From Acidimicrobiales bacterium (GTDB taxonomy: Bacteria; Actinomycetota; Acidimicrobiia; Acidimicrobiales; SKKL01): a DNA stretch of 64,000 nt. Location of the stretch: positions 460,400 to 524,399 of the forward strand of contig JAXHLR010000005.1 in assembly GCA_034521975.1 (NCBI GenBank). Direction: 5' to 3'. Below the pieces are notes generated by a model. The model searched no databases, was not told the DNA's origin, and saw nothing but the letters and a program-made list of their open reading frames with translations. How positions within the stretch are numbered: the stretch's first letter is position 1; every line of letters starts with the position of its first letter. Shown here one piece after another: positions 56,401 to 63,239 of the stretch. The position numbers were made by a program, and so were the translations under genes.

Positions 56401-56821
56401 CGAGGGAGGCGGGCACCTGTGGCTCATCCGCGACGGCCGCGGACGCGTGGTCGTCCCCGCCCCGCAGGGTGGTGAGAGCGCCACCGTCGAGCTCGGCCCG
56501 GGCCAGGTGTTCGGCGTCTCCGCGCTGCTCGGCGAGGAGAGCGGTGCCGAGCTGGAGGCCATCGACCGGCTCAAGCTGCTGGTGCTCGACGACGAGCACC
56601 TCGCCTCGCTCGCTGTCCAGATCCCCGAACTGGGTGCCGCGCTCGAAGGTGCCGGCGCCCCCGGGCCGGCACCCGACGGCGGCATCCGGTTGCGGGCCAC
56701 CATCGGGCCCGCCGGCATCCAGGGGGCCGCGCCGGTCGCCCCTGCCGGTCGCCGCGAGGCCACCGTCCCCGACGCCGAGGACATCCGGCGTACGCTGGGG
56801 CCGGTTCCCCGAGCCGGCTGA
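53453..56821 (+). CDS. FHA–(peptidase-like)–ABC exporter–cNMP-like fusion protein
   Basis: A 1122-residue fusion. Residues 1–95 form an FHA domain (Gly29–Arg30, SRHH 42–45, Asn64) for binding phosphothreonine. A Pro-rich linker (97–142) follows. Residues 143–360 resemble a peptidase-MA-like region but the expected HExxH is absent (LFLDGFGLHLAG stands there). Then comes a six-helix ABC exporter membrane domain (about 375–670), an ATPase domain with Walker A GPSGAGKSS, signature LSGGQRQRVAIARA and Walker B ILVLDEATSAL, and a C-terminal cyclic-nucleotide-binding-like barrel (about 950–1075). As a half-transporter it would dimerise. It overlaps the upstream gene by 8 bp. Possible cargo: the small protein at 59141 or the partner proteins. 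No C39 peptidase is present. Confidence 0.85.
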   Translation: MADAPVELEVRAADGSRSTRSLDAAVEVGREAAWVLDDPAVSRHHLRLEPSPAGLIATDLGSANGTVVNGRPLNAPTVLAPGDVLELGSTVLTVLEPAPASAPPPPPPPPPAPAPPPPEPAPPPAPAQPPPEPPPAPAPTHRPALDELATLATDAAIVRYRPGSLGETLAPQVAKDLVRARANLAGLGSEPWGVIPQVCLVDPFPDPAQPGEVVTSGAVIDPERNEIWVAVTSDRSPETPERYLARFFGASLPAGDELGLFLDGFGLHLAGVDPDEQLGGHELPPIDMVDDDLAAMMVTSLVAFMIRRAGKDGRVTFLRFLAQTRPGGRENAAREVFGDGLARMEQQWRSELARGKVKAQPRAFLAMAVREMRPYWTKQIEIAVYMLVGLGFTTVFPFVFRELVDNAIPSGEWSQVTSLLGLLGVVLAVSLLAGLRRSYLSAFVSTSVITNLRTRMFERLQRLSPGWFHRREQGDVLSRFLSDVGEVESGFSAALRDGAFQLVSLLVSAAVLLTLQPMLGLVVLAGVPVVAFIYTRMADGALKRSMAVQEQSGALLNVLSENYSAQPVVKAFALEAREIARFGRSSTRLFDSNLRLALFGGFFGLSVNGVVAVLRLVVLGLGVWMIFEGQLTIGGLVAFMGVMGEVIGPVGQLTGVGQQLQSATGALARVNEVLEAELDVPDAPDAVELPRITSEIRFDDVSFSYTAGGAPVIEGLSCVIPAGAKVAFVGPSGAGKSSVLNLLMRFYDADGGSISVDGHDIRNVSLASLRAQMGVVFQENFLFDITVRENLRLGRPDATDAEIEEAARAAAIHDTIMELPNGYDTLVGERGGRLSGGQRQRVAIARAIVRNPAILVLDEATSALDPRTERQIAATLEELSEGRTTVAVTHRLASVVDYDQVFVLVDGQLAEQGTHSELLALGGVYSSLWAEQTGTAPEAPAAPFDIADALSRTSLFAGLAEEQLAVVADAMTARDATPGERIAEGGGHLWLIRDGRGRVVVPAPQGGESATVELGPGQVFGVSALLGEESGAELEAIDRLKLLVLDDEHLASLAVQIPELGAALEGAGAPGPAPDGGIRLRATIGPAGIQGAAPVAPAGRREATVPDAEDIRRTLGPVPRAG
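53755..53880 (+). repeat. Proline-rich low-complexity tract
   Basis: Repeated CCACCGCCG/CCGGCACC codons encode the Pro/Ala linker between the FHA and peptidase-like domains. Translation probably needs EF-P. Confidence 0.7.
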
Positions 56822-56841
56822 GCCACCACTGAGGAGCCTCC

Positions 56842-57402
56842 GTGCCCGTCTCTGTCACCAACCCGGTCATGAACAGCGTGCTGCGCGCCGCCCGCGAGGC
56901 CACCGGTGCCAGCCGGGCCCTGCTGCTCGCGATCGACGGCGAGGTCCTCACAGTGGTCGCCGCCGACGGTGACGGTACGGCAACGGCGGTGGGCGTGTCG
57001 GTCGACATGGGCCAGGGCGTCGCCGGCTTCGTCGCTGCCTCGGGCCAGCCGGTGGCGCTGCGCCCGTCCTCGACCGACCAGCGCCTCGACGACGACGTGG
57101 CCGTCGCCCTCGGGTGGCAGCCCCAGGCCGTGCTCACCGTGCCCTGCCTCGGCATGGACACCATCAGCGGCGTGCTCGAGCTGCTCGACCCCGACCGCGA
57201 CGGTGGATTCGACTTCGACGACGTCGAGAGCACCACGGTGCTCGCCGGCGTGGCCGGGACGGTGCTCGAGGAGGCGCTCGCCGCCCAGAGCGTCCCGTCA
57301 CCGAGCGAGCTGCACGCCGAGCTGACGACCCTGGCCGACGCCGACCCCGGCCGCTATGCGACCGTCGCCACCCTGGTCCAAGCCCTGCTCGACCGTGACT
57401 GA
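56842..57402 (+). CDS. GAF-domain protein
   Basis: A 186-residue soluble protein consisting mainly of one GAF domain (about 10–150): LLLAIDGEVLTVVAADGD, then VDMGQGVAGFVAASGQPV and the closing ISGVLELLDPDRDGGFDFDDV. The usual ligand is a small molecule or cyclic nucleotide; none can be named, and no cysteines are placed for haem or Fe–S binding. The short C-terminal helix has no output domain, so it would act by contact, perhaps with the transporter whose gene is 20 bp upstream. GTG start with GAGGAG 5 nt before. The stop overlaps the subtilase gene by 8 bp. Confidence 0.85.
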   Translation: MPVSVTNPVMNSVLRAAREATGASRALLLAIDGEVLTVVAADGDGTATAVGVSVDMGQGVAGFVAASGQPVALRPSSTDQRLDDDVAVALGWQPQAVLTVPCLGMDTISGVLELLDPDRDGGFDFDDVESTTVLAGVAGTVLEEALAAQSVPSPSELHAELTTLADADPGRYATVATLVQALLDRD

Positions 57403-58297
57403 CGACCCCCGGCTGCCCGCCTACGGCCGGACCTCCACCGTGCTGCGCCTCGATCAGGCGTCGTCGATGGAGGACCTGTCGCCCGCCTGGGCGTGGGGCG
57501 GGTCGACCGGCAAGGGTGCCCGGGTGGCGGTGGTCGACAGCGGGATCGAGGCCGATCACCCCGACCTCGGCGACTGCGTCGACCGCGACGGCGGCATCGA
57601 GATCAGGGTGGGGCCAGACGGCGAAACCACCGAGATCACCGGTCCCCACGACGACTCGGTCGGCCACGGCACCGCCTGCGCGGGGATCATCCACGACATC
57701 GCCCCCGAGGCCACCATCACCAGCGTGAAGGTGCTCGGTCCCGGGCTCCGAGGTCGAGCGGCGGCGTTCCTCCGTGGCCTGGCGTGGGCGGTCGAGCAGC
57801 GCTTCGACGTCATCAACCTGTCGCTCGGAACCAACCGTCGCGAGTGGGCGCTGCCGTTCTATGAGATCTGCGACCAGGCCTACTTCTCGGGCTCGCTGGT
57901 GGTGACCGCGGCCAACAACCTGCCCAAGACCAGCTTCCCGTCGCTGTACGCCTCGGTCGCCAGCGTGGCGTCGTCGATGTCGACCGATCCGTTCCGGTTC
58001 CACCACAACCCCGAGCCCCCGACCGAGTTCCTCGCGCCGGGTGTCGGCGTGTCGGTGGCCTGGCGGGGAGCGAGCCGGATCGACGCCACCGGCAACTCCT
58101 ACGCGGCCCCACACATCAGCGGCATCGCCACGCTCATCCGCGCCAAGCACCCCGACCTGCGGCCGTTCCAGGTCAAGACGGCGTTGTGGGCCACCGCCGC
58201 CAACGTGCGAGAAGCGCCCCGTCCCGCGGGCCGGCGCACCCTGGCCCGTGGCGGCACCACCTCCACCCGGGCCAGCATCGCCCTCCGGCGTCGGTGA
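57395..58297 (+). CDS. Cytoplasmic S8-family (subtilisin-like) serine peptidase
   Basis: A 300-residue subtilase with the full triad: Asp48 in VVDSGI, His91 in GHGTACAG and Ser235 in GNSYAAPHISG; the oxyanion asparagine is in TAANN. It has no signal peptide, membrane helix or obvious propeptide, so it should act in the cytoplasm. That is unusual, and typical cases are leader-processing proteases of peptide clusters. Its C-terminus is basic. The gene overlaps the GAF gene by 8 bp and ends 55 bp before the sigma factor gene. Possible substrates include the 89-residue protein at 59141; this is inference. Confidence 0.88.
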   Translation: MTDDPRLPAYGRTSTVLRLDQASSMEDLSPAWAWGGSTGKGARVAVVDSGIEADHPDLGDCVDRDGGIEIRVGPDGETTEITGPHDDSVGHGTACAGIIHDIAPEATITSVKVLGPGLRGRAAAFLRGLAWAVEQRFDVINLSLGTNRREWALPFYEICDQAYFSGSLVVTAANNLPKTSFPSLYASVASVASSMSTDPFRFHHNPEPPTEFLAPGVGVSVAWRGASRIDATGNSYAAPHISGIATLIRAKHPDLRPFQVKTALWATAANVREAPRPAGRRTLARGGTTSTRASIALRRR

Positions 58298-58338
58298 CCA
58301 GAGTCGTGGTGACCCCGACATCGGGTCCGGCAACGTCG

Positions 58339-58344
58339 TAGCAT
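58339..58344 (+). promoter_or_regulatory. -10-like TAGCAT before the sigma-factor gene
   Basis: TAGCAT ends 8 nt before the GTG at 58353. It looks like a housekeeping-type -10 and does not contain the TGTAACC element found before 51142 and 59141. Confidence 0.35.
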
Positions 58345-58352
58345 CGTCGGCC

Positions 58353-59060
58353 GTGGCCGATCTGACCGACGCAGCGTTGGTGGAGGCAACCATGCGGGGC
58401 GACCAGGTCGCCTACGCGTCGTTGTTCGAACGGCACTCCGGCGCGGTGCGCACCGCCGTGCGGGGCCACATCGGCTCCGATCCCGACGCCATCGAGGACG
58501 CGGTGCAGGAGTCCTTCACCCGGGCGCTGAGCCGGCTCGACTCGCTCCGCGACCCGAATCGCTTCCGGCCGTGGCTCATGCAGATCGCCCGCAACGCCGC
58601 CACCGACGTGCGCCGCCTCAACACCAGGGCCGACCACGAACCGATCGAGGAATCCGGTGGCGAGGGAGTGGTCCTCACCACCGATCGCACCGATCCCGAC
58701 ACCGAGGTCGAGCTCCGTGAGATGGCGCAGCTGGTGCGCGGCTGTGTGGCCGGGCTCACGCCACGCGACGCCACGGCCATCTCGATGGTGCTGTGGCTGG
58801 GGTTCGGACCCCAAGACGTGGCCGCCGCGCTCGGTGTCACCCCTGGAGCGGCCAAGGTGCTGTTGCACCGGGCCCGGCGCCGGCTGCGCGATGCGCTGAT
58901 CGTCGAGATCGCGGCCGCGGCCCGCTCCTTCGCTTGTGCGGAGCTCTCCTCGCTGATCGAGGCGAGCGACGAGCTGGCGGCGGCGCGACACCTCAAGGAC
59001 TGCCGGACCTGTCTCGACGCGAGCAGGGTCCACGTCGGTCTCGACGCCGGAGCCCACTGA
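58353..59060 (+). CDS. ECF-type sigma factor with C-terminal zf-HC2 zinc motif
   Basis: A 235-residue sigma-70 family protein. Sigma2 (about 10–90; DAIEDAVQESFTRALSRL and FRPWLMQIARNAATD) binds the -10, and sigma4 (about 130–185; LGFGPQDVAAALGVTPGAAK helix-turn-helix) binds the -35. After sigma4, residues 195–220 read CAELSSLIEASDELAAARHL then H213-x3-C217-x2-C220, the zf-HC2/ZAS motif usually found in anti-sigma factors. The protein may thus be self-restrained and respond to oxidation or zinc. No separate anti-sigma factor is visible. It is the likely reader of the paired TGTAACC promoters of this locus. Confidence 0.85.
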   Translation: MADLTDAALVEATMRGDQVAYASLFERHSGAVRTAVRGHIGSDPDAIEDAVQESFTRALSRLDSLRDPNRFRPWLMQIARNAATDVRRLNTRADHEPIEESGGEGVVLTTDRTDPDTEVELREMAQLVRGCVAGLTPRDATAISMVLWLGFGPQDVAAALGVTPGAAKVLLHRARRRLRDALIVEIAAAARSFACAELSSLIEASDELAAARHLKDCRTCLDASRVHVGLDAGAH

Positions 59061-59101
59061 GGCGTCATGAGATGGGGCGGCGACGGGTGTCGGTCCGTGC
59101 A

Positions 59102-59131
59102 GGTGTGTAACCATCGCGTCGACGAGAGGTC
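59102..59131 (+). promoter_or_regulatory. Candidate ECF-sigma promoter B (GGTGTGTAACCATCG…GTC)
   Basis: The 15 bases GGTGTGTAACCATCG (59102–59116) are identical to those at 51067, and GTC (59129–59131) falls at exactly the same distance. Transcription would start next to the GTG at 59141, leaving almost no leader. Confidence 0.6.
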
Positions 59132-59140
59132 AAGGGGAAC

Positions 59141-59410
59141 GTGAGCGAAGATTCCAACGGACACGGCACCGACCAAGGCGACGGCGATCCCGCGAGCCGA
59201 CTGCTCGACAAGTTGGGTTCGTTCGTCGCCGACCTCGACGACGAGGAACGTCAGGCCTTCGCCGCCTTGCTGGCGCCAGGAGTGGCCCTGGCCCACGAGC
59301 CCGATGCCGAGGTGGTGGGGTTCAGCGCCAGCGAGTGGCTGCCCTCGGCGCTGCCCGACCGGCTCGGCGAGGTCATCCGCGAGCGGGGGCTGCGGATCGA
59401 AGGCCTGTAG
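59141..59410 (+). CDS. Small acidic protein of the ECF–ABC locus, function unknown
   Basis: An 89-residue acidic protein without cysteines, signal peptide or membrane helix. The first 17 residues are polar and disordered; residues 19–50 predict a helix (SRLLDKLGSFVADLDDEERQ and then AFAALLAPGVALAH); a hydrophobic patch with one Trp (FSASEWLPSALPDRL) and IRERGLRIEGL close it. I do not recognise the family. An AAGGGG site and the ECF-like promoter lie just upstream. It might be the exported or processed product, an adaptor for the kinase or transporter, or a regulator of the sigma factor. It lacks the GG end of a CysO-like carrier. It ends one base before the convergent kinase gene's stop. Confidence 0.65.
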   Translation: MSEDSNGHGTDQGDGDPASRLLDKLGSFVADLDDEERQAFAALLAPGVALAHEPDAEVVGFSASEWLPSALPDRLGEVIRERGLRIEGL

Positions 59411-59411
59411 C

Positions 59412-60857
59412 TCAGGTGTCGAGGCGCGCCTCGCAGTCGAGGAAGACCGCCTCCATGGGTGGGGTCAGGGAGGCACCATCGGCGCTGATGGTGCGCTCGG
59501 CGGCGAGGAACTCGCCGGTGGTCAGCTCGTCGAGCGCAGTCTCGATGGCGCACTCGCACAGCTCGGCGTCGGTACCCTCCAGACAGACCTCTTCGAACCG
59601 CTCGACCACCTCGGTCGGCACCTCGGTGGATGCCGCCTCCTCCGGCTCGCCGTCGTCGCCGCTGTTGAGCAACACGACAGCGGCCACCACGGCGATCACC
59701 AGCACGGCCAGGCCGGCGACGATGCCGGCGACGGGAACCCCGGAGCGCCTGGCGGGAGCCGGGCCTGGGGCCGGTGCTGGGCTCGGCGTCGGCGGGGGAG
59801 TGGGAGGGGACGCTGGTGGCGGAGCCGGAGGAGCATCAGCCGCTGGTGGGGGCGGAGCTGGTGCAGCCGGTGGTGGGGTCGATGGGGCCTGGCGTACCGG
59901 TGGCTCGACGACCACGGTCTCACGCGACGGGGGCGGGGCCGGGCCGCTTCTGCCGCCCAGGGTCGTGCGGGCGGCCAGGACCGGCACGTTGCACCGCTCG
60001 AGCCAATCGGGGCCGTAGCCATCGGAGGCGGCGGCGTCGAGCGCCCGGGCGAAGTCGGCTGCGGTCTCGTAGCGATCGGCGGGTTCCTTCTCGAGCGCGC
60101 GCATCACCACGTCGGCGACCGGTTCGGGCACGGCCGCCTCGATGTCGCGCACCGGTCGTGGCCGCTCGTGGACGTGGCGGTAGAGCTGTGAGAGCGCGTC
60201 GCCGGTCGACTCGAACGGCAGGCGGCCGCTGAGCAGCTCGTAGAGCATGGCCCCCACTGCGTACACGTCGGTGCCGGGCCCGAGCGGACGGCCCGAGCCC
60301 TGCTCGGGGGCCATGTAGGCGGGGGTGCCCATGACCACCCCGGTGGCGGTGCGGTTGGAGGACGCATCACCGACGACCTTGGCGATGCCGAAGTCGGCCA
60401 GCTTGGGAACGCCGGCACTGTTGAACAGCACGTTCTCGGGTTTCACGTCGCGGTGCAGGATGTCCTGGCTGTGGGCGTGGGCCAGGCCGGTGAGCACGGC
60501 GACCGACACCGCGCAGCACTGCTCGGGGGAGAGCTCGCCGTCGGAGAAGCGGTCCCACAGCGTGCCTCCGGGCATGAGCTCCATGACCAGCAGACACACG
60601 CCCTCGTGCTCGACGAAGTCATAGAGCGGGACGATGTGGGGGTGATCGAGCGAGGCCACCACGCGAGCCTCGGCCAGAAAGCGCGACCGAACCTCGGGGT
60701 CGGCGCCGAACGCGCGCGGGAGCGCCTTGATCGCCACCCGGCGCTCGAGGGACCGGTGCGATGCCTCGAGCACGACCCCCCACCCGCCGCGGCCTATCTC
60801 TTCGCCGACCTCGTAGTTGGGGAGTGCCTCGACCATGAGGCGGCGCTCGCTCGACAT
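59412..60857 (-). CDS. Membrane Ser/Thr protein kinase (PknB-type)
   Basis: A 481-residue receptor-like Hanks kinase. The catalytic domain (about 15–275) has the Gly loop GRGGWG (22–27), Lys44 in VAIKAL, HRD at 135–137, DFG at 155–157 and the APE region MAPEQGSGRP. A Pro-rich juxtamembrane segment leads to a membrane helix (about 385–405) and a short extracytoplasmic domain with three cysteines (EEVCLEGTDAELCECAIETAL). It is the natural source of phosphothreonine for the FHA domain of the transporter in this locus. A TACACT -10 lies 7 nt before the ATG at 60857. Confidence 0.92.
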   Translation of the reverse strand: MSSERRLMVEALPNYEVGEEIGRGGWGVVLEASHRSLERRVAIKALPRAFGADPEVRSRFLAEARVVASLDHPHIVPLYDFVEHEGVCLLVMELMPGGTLWDRFSDGELSPEQCCAVSVAVLTGLAHAHSQDILHRDVKPENVLFNSAGVPKLADFGIAKVVGDASSNRTATGVVMGTPAYMAPEQGSGRPLGPGTDVYAVGAMLYELLSGRLPFESTGDALSQLYRHVHERPRPVRDIEAAVPEPVADVVMRALEKEPADRYETAADFARALDAAASDGYGPDWLERCNVPVLAARTTLGGRSGPAPPPSRETVVVEPPVRQAPSTPPPAAPAPPPPAADAPPAPPPASPPTPPPTPSPAPAPGPAPARRSGVPVAGIVAGLAVLVIAVVAAVVLLNSGDDGEPEEAASTEVPTEVVERFEEVCLEGTDAELCECAIETALDELTTGEFLAAERTISADGASLTPPMEAVFLDCEARLDT

Positions 60858-60864
60858 CGATCCG

Positions 60865-60870
60865 AGTGTA
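60865..60870 (-). promoter_or_regulatory. -10-like TACACT before the kinase gene
   Basis: On the minus strand TACACT ends 7 nt before the ATG at 60857; no ribosome site. A leaderless start is likely. Confidence 0.45.
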
Positions 60871-60987
60871 GGGGCGCGCCGGTCGCAGGGTTGGACGACG
60901 AGGTGAGGCGTTCGTGGCGCTCCCTCGGTAGAATCCCTACTTGTTCTATCGACAATCCCCGCCGGTCTGGTGGGAGGGAGTCCGCCC

Positions 60988-61938
60988 GTGTCCGTGCACA
61001 GCTCGGTGCTCGACCTCATCGGCAACACACCGATGGTCGAGGTGAGCCAACTCAGCCCCACTCCCGGTGTGCGGATCCTCGCCAAGCTCGAGGGCCAGAA
61101 CCCGTTCGGTTCGGTCAAGGATCGGGTGGCCAAGTCCCTCATCGCCGAGGCTGAGAGCGACGGCACCCTCACCCCCGGCAAGCGGCTGATCGAACCGTCG
61201 TCGGGCAACACCGGCATCGCCATGGCGGCCATCGCCCGCCTCAAGGGCTACCCGATCACCATCGTGATGCCCGAGAACGTGTCGATCGAACGCCGCCAGC
61301 TGCTCGAGATCTTCGGTGCCGAGATCATCACCACGCCGGGTGCCGAGGGGTCGAACGGCGCGGTGCGTCACGCGCAGCAGCTCGCCGACGAGCACCCCGA
61401 GTGGGCGTTCCTCTACCAGTACGCCAACAGCGCCAACCCCCAGGCCCACTACGACACCACCGGTCCCGAGATCTGGCGCGACGTCCCCGACATCACCCAC
61501 TTCGTGTCCGGCCTCGGCACCAGCGGCACCCTCATGGGCGTCGGCACCTACCTCAAGGAGCAGAACCCCGACATCAAGATCATGGCGGTCGAGCCGCCGG
61601 TCGGGGAGCGGGTCGAGGGTCTTCGCAACCTCGAGGAGGGCTACATCCCACCGGTGTACGACAAGTGGGGCGGCCAGGACCTGCTCGACGGCAAGCGCAT
61701 CGTGCGGCCCCGCGAGTCGATCGAGTGGACCCGCCGGCTGGCCGAGGAGGCCAGCATCTTCGCCGGCATCTCCGCCGGTGCCGCACTCGCAGGAGCGGCC
61801 AAGGTGGCCGAGAAGGTCGACTCGGGGGTCATCGTCTTCGTCGTCGCCGACGGCGGTTGGAAGTACATGTCGACCGGTGCATGGACGGACCCGATCGACG
61901 ACGTCGTCGAGCGCGCCGAGCAGATCATCTACTTCTGA
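60988..61938 (+). CDS. cysM: Cysteine synthase, CysM-like (O-phosphoserine type)
   Basis: A 316-residue PLP enzyme of fold type II. Lys44 in GSVKDR is the Schiff-base lysine, SSGNTGIAMA binds the substrate, GLGTSGTLMG the PLP phosphate. MPENVSIERRQLLE, VADGGWKYMSTGAW and the ending fit mycobacterial CysM, which joins O-phosphoserine with sulfur from CysO-thiocarboxylate, more than CysK. The GTG follows GGGAGGGAG at 8 nt. A Mec+-like gene lies 10 kb to the left, with the ECF–ABC locus between; CysO is not found. Which sulfur donor it uses is therefore unclear. Confidence 0.9.
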   Translation: MSVHSSVLDLIGNTPMVEVSQLSPTPGVRILAKLEGQNPFGSVKDRVAKSLIAEAESDGTLTPGKRLIEPSSGNTGIAMAAIARLKGYPITIVMPENVSIERRQLLEIFGAEIITTPGAEGSNGAVRHAQQLADEHPEWAFLYQYANSANPQAHYDTTGPEIWRDVPDITHFVSGLGTSGTLMGVGTYLKEQNPDIKIMAVEPPVGERVEGLRNLEEGYIPPVYDKWGGQDLLDGKRIVRPRESIEWTRRLAEEASIFAGISAGAALAGAAKVAEKVDSGVIVFVVADGGWKYMSTGAWTDPIDDVVERAEQIIYF

Positions 61939-61991
61939 GCATCGGGTAGGCTCACCCTGCGGCGGGACACCGCACCAGGGGGGCACACGAC

Positions 61992-63239
61992 ATGGATCCG
62001 ACCTACTCCGCCGAAGCGGAGACCTACCGCGAGAAGATCCGCGGCTTTCTCGCCGAGCACCTGCCCGACGGCTGGCAGGGCGTCGGTGCCCTGCCCGAGG
62101 GCGAGCGCGAGACCTGGCTCGAGGAGTGGCGCGGCCGGCTGGCGCAGGCGGGCCTCCTCGCGGTGGCGTGGCCCACCGAGTACGGCGGCGCTGGTCTCTC
62201 ACCGATCGAACAGGTCGTTCTCTCCGAGGAGTTCGCCAAGGCGGGCGTTCCCACCCAGACCGGCAACGACGGGTTCGGCATCGGTATGGTCGGTCCGACC
62301 ATCATCGTCTGGGGTACCGAGGAGCAGAAGCAGCACTTCCTGCCCCGGATCATCTCGGGGGAGGACCGTTGGTGCCAGGGCTACTCCGAGCCCGACGCCG
62401 GGTCCGACCTCGCCAACATCGCCACCAGGGCCGAGCTCGACGGCGACGAATGGGTGATCAACGGCCAGAAGATCTGGACCTCGTCGGGACATACCGCCAA
62501 CTGGATCTTCGTCCTCGCCCGCACCGACCCCACGGCGACGAAGCATGCGGGCATCTCGTTCCTGCTCGTGCCGATGGACCAGCCGGGCATCGAGGTGCGG
62601 CCCATCCGCGAGATGACCGGTGAGGCGCTGTTCAACGAGGTGTTCTTCACCGATGCCCGCACGGCCAAGGAGAACGTGGTCGGTGAGGTCAACAACGGGT
62701 GGACCGTTGCCAACACCCTGCTCGGGTTCGAGCGGGGTGGGCGTTCGACGGTGCTCGCCATCGGCTACCGAGCCGAGCTCGACGCCATCATCGATCTGGC
62801 CCGTGACCGAGGCCTCGACAGCGACGCGGTGATCCGCCAGCGTCTCGCATGGGCCCACACCCAGGTCGAGATCATGCGCTACCTGGGGATGCAGTCGCTC
62901 ACCAAGGCGCTCACGGGCGATCAACCCGGTGCCGCGGCATCGATCATCAAGCTGTTCTGGAGCGAGTACCACAAGCTCGTGACCGAGCTCGCGGTCGACA
63001 TACTCGGCGCCGAGGCCATGGTTCCCACCGGCGACACGGGTGGTTCGTCGATCCAGGCGTTCTCCGGCGGCAAGATGTCGTCGGCCGCTGCCGTGCGCGG
63101 CCTCTACGGTGCTCGCCCCGGAACGATCTATGCCGGCACCTCACAGGTACAACGCAACATCGTCGGCGAGCGGGTGCTCGGCCTCCCGAAGGAACCACGG
63201 TCCGACGGAGGACCGTGGAACGCGCTCAAACGGAGCTGA
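61992..63239 (+). CDS. Acyl-CoA dehydrogenase
   Basis: A 415-residue acyl-CoA dehydrogenase. [14 protein letters not shown] and [18 protein letters not shown] form the FAD- and substrate-binding domain, [11 protein letters not shown] follows, and the end has [18 protein letters not shown]. The length and [12 protein letters not shown] pattern match mycobacterial FadE enzymes of the medium- to branched-chain or steroid side-chain type; a typical catalytic base at the expected Glu cannot be placed with certainty. The ATG has AGGGGGG 9 nt before it. The gene's last bases overlap the truncated phosphatase remnant by 14 bp. Confidence 0.92.
   Translation: MDPTYSAEAETYREKIRGFLAEHLPDGWQGVGALPEGERETWLEEWRGRLAQAGLLAVAWPTEYGGAGLSPIEQVVLSEEFAKAGVPTQTGNDGFGIGMVGPTIIVWGTEEQKQHFLPRIISGEDRWCQGYSEPDAGSDLANIATRAELDGDEWVINGQKIWTSSGHTANWIFVLARTDPTATKHAGISFLLVPMDQPGIEVRPIREMTGEALFNEVFFTDARTAKENVVGEVNNGWTVANTLLGFERGGRSTVLAIGYRAELDAIIDLARDRGLDSDAVIRQRLAWAHTQVEIMRYLGMQSLTKALTGDQPGAAASIIKLFWSEYHKLVTELAVDILGAEAMVPTGDTGGSSIQAFSGGKMSSAAAVRGLYGARPGTIYAGTSQVQRNIVGERVLGLPKEPRSDGGPWNALKRS

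Noticed and set aside
59141..59410. The missing CysO sulfur carrier
   Set aside because: It has the right length but ends in EGL instead of GG and is helical rather than ubiquitin-like.
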